Notes under the pieces: model-generated
What the model saw: only the letters and a program-made list of their open reading frames with translations
Told to the model about the DNA's origin: nothing
Databases searched by the model: none
Source: Kalmusia sp. IMI 367209
Taxonomy: Eukaryota > Ascomycota > Dothideomycetes > Pleosporales > Didymosphaeriaceae
Length of the DNA stretch: 64,000 nt
Direction of reading: 5' to 3'
Assembly (NCBI GenBank): GCA_027946365.1
Contig: JAPEUQ010000002.1
Coordinates: 124,001-188,000 of the forward strand
Translations under genes and position numbers: made by a program
Shown here: positions 29,952 through 42,155 of the stretch, in pieces
Position numbering within the stretch: position 1 is the stretch's first letter
Layout of the letters: every line of letters begins with the position of its first letter

Positions 29952-31419
29952 ATCCAGTTCTGACGAGGAATTTTAGTAGGGAATTTGACGCAAAAAAAGC
30001 AATTCAAACAAAAATTCTGACTCCCTCAAGACTGACACTAAAAATTTGTATATAGAAGCGTGCGAGGAATGGGATTTGGATCGCGCAAAAGGTTTCATCC
30101 GGAGTGTCTGGGGATGTTTCCCTTTGCTTTATGTCCTATTAACAAGAGTGAAACAATTTAGTTAACTCGTCGCCAGAAAAAATTTTAGTACTTGCAATCA
30201 ATGGCAGCCTGGCAATGGCTGCTTCAGCAATACGAATAAGCAAAGTCTGTATGCATCTCTCATGCATAAAATCGCTCCAGATCTAGGGACATGCATGTAT
30301 GACCAGCTATGATCTGGAGGCAATGAATCTACGCTATCGATCTAGATCCAACAGTGTTACACAGTGACGAGGCGCGTGGGTGGGCAGAGTAGCCGTTGCC
30401 GCGGTCCAATCAAGCGCTAGACTACTGCATGTAGCTGTCCGTTTTCGGATCTACCTCACCGGGCTTCTCCCTGTCCCCGTCCTTCTCCGTCGCCACTAGG
30501 AGCCAGAAAAGCAAAAAGTCAAAGACGTCTTGCATCGTGGCACCCAGGTACCGGGTCTACGATTTCCTTTGCATCCCACCCGATCGTATACCTTAGAGCC
30601 AAGATGGACAAGATTGCCTACTTTCAACACTGTCCTCGACGAAACCACTAAAAAAAGAAAAAGCCTAGACGGCATGAATTGATAATTTCTTATGCATGAT
30701 GGCAATACTTGCCACGATACTGTCAACTCCGCAGCTCCACTTCGCGTAGACTCTGCGCCTCTGTCAAATCATTATCCTTCAGGTTACATCAAACAAAGGA
30801 CTTAGCCCGCAGACTTGGTACCTAGACTGGGACGAGGTGGGACTCTTTTCAGAGTAGCACAAAGGTATCCAGAGCTATGATCGTGATACACTAGGCTTCA
30901 CTTGACAGATGTCAAAGTGTACACCACACACTCTCTTGACACTCCCATTTGAGCAATCTTCCAATAATCTGAGGAAATTGACGAGATTAGTTCTCGCTTC
31001 ACCTGCAGTTGTACCTGCTCCTCGATGGGCTCAGCCTTGTTAGCCATTTTCAAATGGTATGGCTTCTTCAGCGACACACACGCTCAGATAGTTTTTTCGG
31101 ACACGAAAATGATGTGCACGCCATGCTTTGGCCTAGACGTAGACGCCAGTTCAAGTCCGGACTCACTGGTGACGCCTCGTGTACGCGCCCATTCCGAGAA
31201 AAGTAAATACGCTAGCGAGCGCCCATATGTAGACTAACATGATAATGCTCATGGGTCACCCCGTTGTCAGTGCATAAGCCAAAAAAAAGTGCTGGAACCT
31301 GGCAGGTCAAAAAAGAAGAGCGGGAATATTGTGGACGACATATAAGATGTGCCGCAATGCCAGGCAGATATCATCCTGGCATAGTAGTTGGCTAGAGACG
31401 TATTTCTCATCTCTCAATA
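29952..31419. other. Upstream region of the polyketide synthase
   Basis: About 1.5 kb without recognisable genes. A TATAAG at 31341 lies about 80 bp before the PKS start and may be its TATA element. A-runs at 29992-30010 and 31281-31287. Confidence 0.4.
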
Positions 31420-34400
31420 ATGCCTCACCCCGTAGATAGTAGCTTCGAATATCCTCCAACGCCTGTAAGCGCTTCGATAGCTTTCGAGACTCCTGAATGG
31501 TTACCTTCTTCAACCGCTGCGGTAGGTCTAGTTGTCAAATATTTCGATGCCAAATTTAACGGAGATATAGCGACATGATCAAGACATCGCTATTATCGGT
31601 ATGTCTTGTCGGACGGCTGGAGGCAACGACACTCCCGACAAGCTGTGGATGTTTCTTATGGGGAAAAAGCATGCTTCGGGTGAAGTACCCAAGAAGCGGT
31701 GGGAGCTATGGCTCCGTCGGGACTCACGGAATGCGAAAATACTTGCAAATACCACATCTAAAGGGTATTTCATTGAGAACCTCGAGAATTTCGACGCAGC
31801 TTTCTTCGGTGTCTCGCCCAAGGAGGCTGAACTTATGGACCCGCATCAACGCCTTGCTCTTGAACTCTCATGGGAGGCGCTAGAGAATGCTGGCATCGAT
31901 CCAAAGCGCCTGGCCGGATCTGATACTGCTGTGTTCATGGGTGTTGACTCTGATGATTATTCGAGGCTGGTCATGGAAGACTTGCCTAACGTCGAAGCTT
32001 GGTCTGGAATTGGGAACTGCTTATCACGGCATACCGAATCGTATCTCGTACCATCTTGATTTCATGGGACCTAGCACCGCAGTTGACGCAGCATGCGCTT
32101 CTTCACTCATTGCCATCCATCTTGGGAGACAAGCGATACTCTCTGGAGAATCGACGGTCGCATTATGCGGTGGCGTCAACGTCCTATGCGCGCCAGGCCT
32201 TACATACATGCTCGACAAGGCTGGAGCATTAGCTTCTGATGGGCTCTGCATCTCTTTCGATGATGCTGCTCACGGATACGCTAGGGGTGAGGGAGGCGCA
32301 ATTGTCGTACTAAAAAAACTATCGAGTGCTATCGCTGACAACGACAATATCCTAGCTGTGCTCAAAGGTACGGCCACTGCACAAGATGGGAAGACGAATG
32401 GCATCATGGCGCCAAACGCGAAAGCGCAAGAACTAGTGGCAAGGCAAGCGCTGTCGCGAGCAGGTGATCTTGACCCTTTGACTATTGGCTACGTGGAAGC
32501 TCACGCTACGTCAACGTCGCTCGGTGACCCGACTGAGATCGGTGCCATTGCTCAAGTCTATGGTATTGGGAGAAAGGGCGACAAACCATGTGCAATTGGC
32601 TCGATCAAACCCAACGTCGGACACCTAGAGGCCGCTGCCGGAGCTATTGGCTTTGTCAAAGCAGTTTTGGCTGTGAATAAGGGTGAATTAGCACCGCAAA
32701 CACTTTTGAAGAAGCTAAACACACGTGTCAATTGGGATCAATCTGGGCTCAAAGTCGTGCAGGAAACGTCTACGTGGTCCGAGGACTCGGGTCCCCGAAG
32801 AGCGGCTATTTGTTCTTATGGATACGGCGGTTCAGTAGCACACGCCATCATCGAGCAAGCTCCAGCCCTGTACAGTCCTATTCAACAGACAGCGAAGATA
32901 GACACAAACGAAGAAAGCGAAAACCCAATAATCTTGGTACTGTCATCATTCCAGGAAAAGAGACTCGCACATCAAGCTGCTCAGTTAGCTGATTGGTTGG
33001 CTACCAATGGAAGGGGAGAAAAGTCTCCAAGCTGTTGCTAGCACGCTTGCACAACGACGAGCATCTCATGATTATAGGGCAACGTTCGTCGTTGACACTT
33101 ACGACGAAGCCATCGAAGCCCTCCGAAAATTTGCAACTGGTGCATCAAGCTACTGGGTTACAAACAACCGGGTCTTTGGAACAGTTACCAGAAAAGATGT
33201 GGTCTGGGTATTTTCTGGACACGGCGCGCAATGGCCCAGTATGGCCAAGGAGCTCTTAGGCGTTGCAGCTTTCTATCACACTATCAATGGGTTGGACAAA
33301 GTGATCGAAGAAGAGGCAGGCTTCTCTGCTATAACAGCACTTCAAACAGGGGACATAAGCAGTGCCAGCAAAGTACAGGTTTTGACGTATCTTATACAGA
33401 TCGGTCTAGCGGAAGTGCTTCGACGCAAGGGTATTGAGCCTCAAGCCATAGTCGGTCACTCAGTAGGCGAGATTGCGGCATCGGTCGTAGCAGGATGTCT
33501 TTCAGCGGAAGAGGGCGCGCTACTAGTCTCACGAAGAGCTAAACTGTATGCGCAAGTCGAAGGCCAAGGTATGATGGCTTTAGTGTATCTACCATTTTCG
33601 CGCATTGAGGCGGAACTTGGCACTAGGAAAGACGTGGTCGCTGCAATCAATTCCTCTCCTTCGTCGTGTGTCGTTAGCGGAGATGCTGTGTCCCTCAAAC
33701 AGTATCTCAAAGCTTTGACACACAGAGGCGTCAAAACATTTCCAGTCAAGACTGACATCGCATTCCATTCTCCAAAGCTCCAGAAGCTGGCTGAGCCTCT
33801 GAACCGCGCCCTAAATGGCGCTATTAGGCCTCGTGCGGCTACCATTCCAATTTATTCGACCTCGCACATCGATCCACGTACGGATACTCTACGAGACGTT
33901 GATTACTGGGTACACAATATGATACAACCCGTATGGCTTACCGAAGCTATAGGCGCAGCAGTAAATGATGGATATCGGCTGTTCTTAGAGGTTTCCACGC
34001 ATCCTATCGTTACGCACTCGATCAGCGAAACCCTCGGTGCTAGTGGAGTCGATGAGTCAGCCACTATGGGCGTCATGAAGCGTGACGTATCTCCTCGAAG
34101 AAGTATAATGCATGCTGTATCTCAGCTATACACCCACGGTGCATCTGTCGACTTCGGGACTCAACTTGGGTCCACGAATTGGGCAACTAATGTACCTGGC
34201 ACACCGTGGGTACAGAAGCCGTACTGGAAGCAGGTTGAGATAGGCCATGTGGGTGCTGTTCAACAACACGACGTGGACAAACATTCACTTCTCGGGCAGC
34301 GCTTCGATGTTGCGGGTTCGGACACGCATATCTTTACTACGATTCTAGAGGAATCGATCAAGCCTTATCCACTATCTCATTCACTCCACGGGACAGAGAT

Positions 34401-36852
34401 TATCCCTGCAGCTGTTTATTGCAATACTTTCCATCACGCCGCGGGCGCAACGATCTTGGATAATCTGCAGCTTCGGGTTCCGACTCCCATGACTGCTGAT
34501 CAGCGCGAGATCCAAGTCGTTATTCAGGGTGAGTCACTACGATTGTCATCTCGCTTGAAGTCGTCAGAGACACCCCACGATAATTCACATTACACATGGA
34601 CAGAGCACAGTTCCTGTAGATGGCGCAAAGAAGACATGATAACTTATCACAACAGCTACGACATCGATGAAATCAAAGCGCGAACCTGTACCAAATTACA
34701 GACAGGTTTTGCTTGGGACTTCCTTCAAAGACTCGGGGTTTCTGGAATCGCATATCCATGGGCCGTCCTCCAACACTTCCGTAATGACAAAGAGATGATC
34801 GTGAAGATAGACGTGGATCCTAAAAACGACATCGTGACGTGGGATCCGTACTCTTGGGCTCCATTGTTAGATGCTGCAACATCTGTTGGCTCGTCGATAT
34901 TTTTCAGCAAGCCCAAATTGCGGATTGTTTCTGGTATTGACCAGGTGCAATTCGTATCCATGGAAGCCCCGCCAAAGATCGGATACCTATATATCATGAA
35001 AATGAACGATGTGAAGGGCCTAGCTGCTGATATTGAAGTACTCGGTGAACAGGGCGAATTATTGGTGAAGCTGAAATCGATGCGATTTTCCGATATTGAG
35101 GTTGCTTCGGATCGAACGGCAGGTGTGGATGCGCTTGTGCACCAGCTGGCATGGGTGCCACCTATTTTTGCAGAACAACCTCTCGACATGGATAATGTGC
35201 TGCTGATTTGCAGCGATGAAGAGATATCCCAAGCCTATTCCAACAACCTTCAAACTTGTGCAAAGGTGCTGTTGCGTGTACCTTCAGTCAACGATTTCTA
35301 CGACATAACGGTCAACAATTTGCTTGAGCAGAGTGGTACAATTGTCGTCTATATTCCAGGATGCGCTCAATCACTTGGAAAAATCCCAGAGAAAGCCCAC
35401 ACCTTCGCATGGGAGGCAACTAGGGCCTTGAAGCACCTAGCAACCCTTGAAACTACACCAAAACTCTTCATCATTACGGACAGCATCTATAAAGCGTCGA
35501 CTCCAACAGCACTCGCACAAGCGTCACTTTACGGCTTCGCACGTATTGCTGCACAGGAACATCCTGAGCTATGGGGTGGGTTGATCGACAACGAGAATTT
35601 CCAATTTCCAACGCTGGCTGTCAAGTATGTCCAAAACCAGGATGTAATTCGCATACAGGACGGACTACCACGAATCGCGAGAATGAGGCCTTTCAACAGA
35701 AGTCAGCAGCATGAGGTAAGCTCGAAGAATACATTGCTGCCAAAAGCTCACGGTACATATGTCGTCACTGGAGGCTTTGGGGATCTTGGTCTCGAAATAC
35801 TAGATTTCCTTGTCAAGAAAGGTGCTCGACGTATTGTAGTGGCTTCGCGCAGTGGTCTCCCTCCTCGGCGTAAGTGGAGCTGCGTCGAAGGTCGGACGAA
35901 AACAACTATCCAAACGATACAGCAACTCGAACATAGAGGCGCAAGCATCTACAGCATTGCATTAGATATCAGTGCGCTAGATGCAGATTTGGAGCTATCC
36001 ACAGCACTTGAGCGTCTATGTCTCCCACCCGTTCTAGGCGTAGTCCATGCCGCCGGCATCAACGAAGATGGTCTTATCAAAGACACAACCTCCGCATCAT
36101 TCTCTCGCGTCTTTGCCCCAAAAATTGCGGGCGTTCTGACCCTGCACAACTTATTCCCAGTCCGCGCTCTTGATTTCTTCATACTCTTCTCATCCATCGG
36201 CCAACTCGTCGGGACATCAGGGCAAGCGCCCTACGGCGCTGCAAACGCTTTCCTCGATGCCCTAGCCACCCATCGCAGAGCGCAAGGCGACAACGCTATC
36301 GCGATCCAATGGACCGCATGGAGAGACATGGGCCTAGCAGCAGACTCGGAGTTCTTGACTGCAGAATTAAACACCAAGGGTATCACCGACATTACACGTG
36401 AAGAGGGCTTCCAAGCATGGGAGTACCTGGATAAATACAGCACCGATCATGCTGTCGTGACGCGGGCTCGAATGCTCGACGCAGACGAACCCATTCCCTT
36501 CCCGCTCGTCTCAGACATAGCGCAGCGGCGCCGGCCGCCATCTATCCCTTCTCCCTCCGCACCCTTTCCCAATACCTCCACAAACATGTCGACGCCGAGA
36601 AAAGGACCGGAGCTCAAAACCTGGCTCAGCACCAAGATTCGTGAATGCATTGGCGCAGTACTGCATATGGACATTGAGGACATCGATGCCAGGGCTGCGG
36701 TAGCAGATTTGGGCATTGATAGTGTTATAACTGTTGCGCTGAGATGGGAGTTGACAAGGGTGCTGGGGGTTAAGGTGCCGCCGACGTTGATGTGGAAGGA
36801 GCCCACTGTTGGGCATCTGGTCGAGTGGTTTGCAGGGAAGATGGCGGAGTAA
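31420..36852 (+). CDS. Partially reducing polyketide synthase, 6-methylsalicylate-synthase type, frame broken twice
   Basis: Exon 1 31420-31521; intron 31522-31570 (GTAGGT...ATATAG); the rest 31571-36852; about 1,793 residues if both breaks are artefacts, the usual size of 6-MSA synthases. Domains: KS (Cys at 32094 in DAACASS; EAHATS; KPNVGH), AT (GHSVGE, Ser at 33460), DH/TH region ([20 protein letters not shown]), KR ([17 protein letters not shown]) and one ACP (LGIDSVITV, Ser at 36721). No methyltransferase, enoyl reductase or thioesterase. This set builds a tetraketide aromatic acid from one acetyl and three malonyl units with one ketoreduction. Breaks: the GGG at 32012-32014 in the KS, and 33011-33022 between KS and AT. 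No P450, decarboxylase, transporter or regulator is adjacent, so a downstream pathway cannot be named. Product is inferred from architecture. Confidence 0.85.
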
Positions 36853-38713
36853 ATCCTAAGGTTAGTGGGGATATAATGAGAAAGGGGTTGGGGACTTTCG
36901 GTTCATGGTTTGTTGACTTGTGCGTGATTTATCTGGTTGGTGCTGCAATTTATGTTTTGTCGTATGTATTTGTGTATATAGGTGATGAGAATTATGCGTT
37001 TTCCGCCTGTTTCATTCACTATGTGGGTACCCCAAGCAGACATAGTGATCCGGTTAGCTCAGCCGCATTTTGCAAATACAACCTCTGACCCTCTCATAAG
37101 TCTGGCGAAAAGAAGGGCAAAGCAGATTGACCCGCAATACTCTGGTCCTTGACATAGTTTCCCGTGCTTCGGCATCTTAGTTGCGAGAAGTTAGTTAAGA
37201 CGGACCAAGCACATACTGCCCGACCTACGGAGTGATTGAAATTTCTGGTCTCTCTGACGCGATAGATCTCGATGCCGATTGGTTGCTTTTACTAGTCGCC
37301 CCGACCCCATTTTAGATTCAAGTAGCAGCATGAGCGGAGCTGTGGACGCGACTAGGCAACTAGGTGGAAGCGAACACCCACCGTGTCGGCCGTTCCTCGC
37401 CCAATCACTTGGAGTCGAGCTACAATCTGTGACTAACTTTGCAGCGTATCTAAAACGCTTAGACCGTAGGAACTGCAGGCTCAAGCAGCATCAGCCTCGG
37501 TCCTTGATATGCTGCCCAGCGCGTGACCGTTCTGTTTACCTGACCCGAACTCTGGAAGACACAATGGAAGCATAGATCAGGCCTGCATATCACCAGATCC
37601 CTTATCATAGACTCAATTTAGCGTCTATGTATTGAAATGGTCGCGTAGAAACCACTCAACAGCCGATGAAGAGACTAATGCACGACCGCTTTGACCACAT
37701 ATCATCCACACCACCCCCCCTAGACTCCAACCTTCTGTTTCAAAACTTTTCCATTGGATCAGAGCGCTGAATTATCAAGTGCACCAACGTGTCACGTTCT
37801 ATAGGAGCTCAATCCACAGTGCCCAGCCCCTCAGATTGGTCATGCAGTGAGCTGAACACAAGCAAGGTGGCTATGAACGAGTCACTGGTGGGATCCTAAG
37901 AGTATTGGACATGGATTTTTTACGACTGAGTCCCACATGACCATCCTCCTGCATGCTGGCACACCGATAAATATATGAAGAGGCCATTGTACGACCTGGA
38001 ACTATCGATCGCAGCCGATCCTGACACAATTGTATTCGGGGAGTAACAGATTACTTGATCAAAGAAATTATATCTACCACCCAGATGCGCAGATACATCC
38101 AGAACATTTATGCTATCACAAGCAAGAAACACCATCGACAATGCTCCAGCTGCGCAATCTGTATTGGCAAATCGCGTGGTGTTCCACCGAACATCGTCTC
38201 GGTTGGGAATTTGGGGATACAAGGCTAAAAGGAAGTGTATAACTCAGTATGTCATGCAGTATTTTGCTGAAAGAGTATCAAGAAGCCAGCGGATGCCATA
38301 GTGTTACTGTTAGATGATAGTAGGCCACGTCAGGGGGAAAGATCCGAGCAACTGTGACAATCCACCTCCACCGGCTGGCGCGGAATTTAATTCTTTCCAA
38401 GCAACAATGCTCTATCATCTTTGTCACACTTGATCCCTCACATCTTATCGCCCACCTTTCGGTCGACATATCCTTCGTATAAATACTGCGTTTTCGCAAG
38501 ACTAAGGAGGTGCAGAGAAACATACAAAAGATCTTCAAAGCCATCTATTCCCGTTAAGTCATTCTCGCAAATTGGTATCAGGTGCTAAACGGTATAGCGC
38601 TCCATCTTCGTCTCGACAGCTTCAACATTCAACATCCCCCCTTCCCCCGCTTCGAGACACACTTCAGCTTGGGCGTTACTCCAACAATTCAACTCTTCAC
38701 CCCCAGCGCCGCG
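36853..38713. other. Gene-free stretch
   Basis: About 1.9 kb downstream of the PKS. Only short open frames without family resemblance; no tailoring gene, repeat or RNA gene recognised. Confidence 0.45.
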
Positions 38714-39423
38714 ATGATCAACAATCTGCGCTACAATGAGCGTGCGCTTAATGAGGAGCAACATGACAACATCGATGTCTCGCTCATTAGTACCGCTTCG
38801 CAATAAGCCAGGAATCTCCCTCCCAATCGTAGCGGTCCCTCTTCACAAAAGCCACCCATGAATCACTCCATGCAGGTCACTAATGGCAGATCCGGATTAG
38901 CTCAAGAGCATACCGGACATACACCGCAGCAAACTATCCTCCCTCCATGGACATCTTACCAGCTCCATTCAAACATTACCATCTATACAGGTTCACAAGC
39001 CAGTCCAACAACAAATGCAACTTACAGCTCCTTCCATAGCCTACCAACGGCTCTTATGCTGCATCAGACCTCAGTTCCGAACACCACCGGTCTCGGCCCC
39101 GCCAATCCGGCGCAAGGTCAGATGACGTCGGATTAAGATTCTCAAGATCAACCCTCCCAGTGTCCCCTGTGCGGAAAAAATTCTATCCCGGATCTCAGAA
39201 TGTGAATCGGCACTTGAAATTTTCTTGTCCGGCCACGAAAACATTCCAGGGAGATATTTCCAAGAACCGATGCGATAAGTGCGGTTACTACTTCGCAAGG
39301 CCGGATGCTCGTAAGAGGCACAATTCAACGGTTGATTGCGAATCGCGAAAGCCAGAGGTCAGTTACTCCCACCACATCTGGATAGGCAGGTTAGAGGAAG
39401 AGATACTGACAAGCATACAGTAA
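38714..39423 (+). pseudogene. Zinc-finger gene remnant (two C2HC-type fingers)
   Basis: Finger-like blocks lie at 39151-39330: CPLCGK then FYPGSQNVNRHLKFSC, and CDKCGYYFARPDARKRH..TVDC. Both follow C-x2-C-x12/13-H-x4/5-C. The first finger is split between two frames at the A6 run 39175-39180; one more A would join them. Upstream, the same frame as CPLCGK runs through Gln/Ser/Thr/Pro-rich sequence typical of transcription-factor linkers, with TAA stops at 38804 and 39134. A possible intron (donor GTCAGA at about 39115, acceptor CCCAG at about 39157) would bypass the second stop but destroy the first finger's Cys pair. I favour a damaged gene; a complex intact gene remains possible. Confidence 0.45.
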
Positions 39424-40229
39424 CTCCGACGAGGTCGAAGAATTCCCGTAAGATATTCCATCGCATCCAGAAAGCACCTGATATAGTAGACCAATAAGAT
39501 GAAATGGTTCACGGGACAACACTATTTCTAACTATATTTATGCTGTCATTTTTCACGCAGTTTTCATCTGGTACAGAAAAGTAGAATGATCGCTGTTTAC
39601 GCATTTTGCTGCTGATCGAGTGCAATACTGGCTTGTTTCCTTGACTTCACGGCGCAAAATCAAAGGCGGGAAAATAAGGGAAGCGATATGTACGGCTGTA
39701 CAATTTTTGTTACAGTCTCGAGGGGGACTATAATTATATTTGTTATATTATCCAAATCTCACATTTTAGCCCAGATCAACTTCCTTCGCCATACTATAGT
39801 TAAGTAAATAGATGATACATGTGAAAGGCCCTATACGCCCTGCATGTCACGTACACGACGAAAGCATCCGCCCAACACGCCCAAAGCTTGCCGCTCTAGT
39901 TCCTCACGCGTTGAGCGCAAACGCCCGTCGCATTTCATCGAGAGCAAACGCAAGTCAAAGCCACGGATGCATTCAAGTTTTCCGCTCCTACCACAACGCT
40001 ACCTATTTCTATTGTAAAGCAGCTGCGTCTCGCAGCGAGCGCCAAACCATGGAACATGCCGAATCCCTCCCACCTGAGACCAGAAAAGAGACACAGTCCG
40101 CATCACAAAAGACGCCAAAGACGCCAAAGACGCTAAAAGCGCCTATATTCCCTTAGCCGTCACAACTCCACGCTTCTCCGCTCCAACTCGAGCCAGGCGG
40201 AGGAAAGGCGAGGAAGGACGCAGCACAGC
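39424..40229. other. Intergenic
   Basis: About 0.8 kb, AT-rich in the first half. A 114-codon plus-strand frame at 39812-40156 is basic and repetitive (KTPKTPKTLK) with no homology I recognise, and is not called. Confidence 0.35.
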
Positions 40230-40827
40230 CTAGATCTCGTTGTCGAGCTCGTTCTCAAAGTCCATGCCCATGTCGGATGAATCCATAGCACCGCCGCCAC
40301 CGAAGACGTCCTCGTCGGTGAAGACCTCCTTCTTAATAGGGGTGTCGCCGACCTCTTTCTTAATGGGTGAGGAGACGCTGAGTTTCTTGGTCTTTGTTAC
40401 GCGGCCAGCCTTGACGCCTATAACAACACGAAATCAGCCTCATGCTCTTTTCTATAGAGAGGGAAGACAGTAGTGAGATGAGAAGATGGAAGTGTAAGGA
40501 AGGACTCACCATCGCTCTTCCGCGGCGTACTATTTTCCTTCCTCGCACGCGGCTTCGCTGGACTACGCGCGACCTCTGGCCGGCCAGCCGCCTGGTCGCG
40601 CAGCTCCTGCGCCTTGCGCTTTGGCTTGCGGAGGAAGTTTTCGATGGCGTCGTAGGTGGCCTCTGAGCCGAACAAGCGGGCGACCTCCTTGCAGTTGATC
40701 TGTCTCCGCGTGAGCTTGCTACGGCTAGAGGAATGGGGCAGAGAAGACGTGCCTTGCTATCGAAGGAGGCGATGATGGCAGCGAGGATGCGGTCTTTGAC
40801 CTCAGGGTCTTGCCAGTTGATGGCCAT
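40230..40827 (-). CDS. Small conserved nuclear-type hypothetical protein (150 residues)
   Basis: Exons in transcript order: 40827-40753, 40699-40510, 40417-40230 (453 nt). The N-terminus, MAINWQDPEVKDRILAAIIA, joins across the first intron to SK-INCKEVARLFG and TYDAIENFLRK, a helical DNA-binding-like pattern seen in many small fungal proteins of unknown function. The middle is basic and Pro/Arg-rich (SPAKPRARKENSTPRK). The third exon has two copies of PIKKEV, each with a psi-K-x-E SUMO consensus (IKKE), then an acidic Gly-rich tail. The first intron (40752-40700) has a GC rather than GT donor (AAG|GCACGT) with CAG acceptor; no GT donor nearby keeps the frame. The second has GTGAGT and TATAG. 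Nuclear role is inferred from composition. Confidence 0.7.
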
Positions 40828-42155
40828 TGTGGTGCTGGGTGTATGTTAGTATGTGTGGGTTGAAGGGCGAGGGTAAGGGTACACAGTGGTAGACTGAAGC
40901 GTCTTGACGTTCCCCAGAGAGATAATAGACAGATGGGACTCACAGCTTGAAGTGCCGATGTATCGAACAGGTGTCCAAGGAGCAGAAGTAGTGTCCAGCA
41001 AAGCCGTTACCGAAATTTCGTTTTCCGTGCTGAGTTGTAGAAAGCAAGGTCGAAGCCGTGGAGTGAGCGTGTAAAGCGGAAATTTATACCTCTCTCCTCC
41101 TCCTCCGATCCGCGCACCAAGTGAAAGTGAGAACTCACTGTCTCCCGGCAACGCCCGCGGATCACCCACGTGACCGCGCGAGGCCGCGTTTTAGGCAGCG
41201 CGCCTGGGGTGTCTCCCGATAAGATGAGGGATGCCATTGGTGCGGGGAGACAAGTCGCTGCCAGGGCGCCGTGGGATGGGGATATTAAGGCACTGCTGTG
41301 TCACGGCGGGTACGCAGCTATGGCTTACCCCTGCATGTGGGCCCAACATCGACCGAAAAGCGAAGAAGTGAGAGTGATGTGATACAGCTGCTACATTACC
41401 CCAGTGAAGGGTACAATGTCGACTGGAAAGTGAGATTATGAGAGCGCTGTCATGTAATGGTGGGTAATACGAGCTGCTGCATATAGCACACACTCGACGC
41501 ATAAGTAAGAATTAGAGTGAAGAGGCACACAATTTGTCAGGATAAAGGTAGAGGACATGTACAAGAAAATGTAACAGAATGGAAGTGCAGGCGAGCAAAT
41601 GCTACCGACACTGGAGGGAATCATCATCTTGGAGCGCTGTCATTTCATAGGAAACTGGAAGAGACTCCACGAGGACCCGACCACGGTAAGAGTGAGTCAG
41701 ACGAGAAACTGGAGCTAGAGATGCAGTGTCACAATACACTCGCCCAGGGGAAAATACGATAGTGAGCCATCTTTGTGGTAAATTCAAGTGTCAAGACACA
41801 TGATAGCGTTGAGATCACGAAGGTTGCACGTCGAAAAAAGGGAACGGGAAGTACCTGTGAGTCACATTTATTGATGCGCAGCACAACATATTCAAACACG
41901 ATGCATTGAGCACTTGGATCAGTCGTAGCTTTTCATCCCCGTCCACATTACCGGGCGTAGCTCATCAGTCCATCTTCCGCCCAAGGAACTCCCTTTTGTA
42001 CTCTGCCCACGCCATCTTGCGCCTACTCCGTCCAAATGCGAAATCATCTTCAATTCCCTTCGGCAAGATTGCCGCTAACGTGCTTACTGTAGGCTCATCG
42101 TCGGGGAAACCTGCTCGCACGGTCAGCCATGTCTCCCTGGATTCTACTACCGGAC
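40828..42155. other. Intergenic
   Basis: About 1.3 kb. GAGCGCTGTCAT occurs twice (about 41450 and 41634) within loosely similar surroundings, perhaps an old duplication. No coding or RNA signal. Confidence 0.4.

Noticed and set aside
39812..40156. 114-codon open frame with KTPKTPKTLK
   Set aside because: Composition only; no start context, partner exon or family resemblance.
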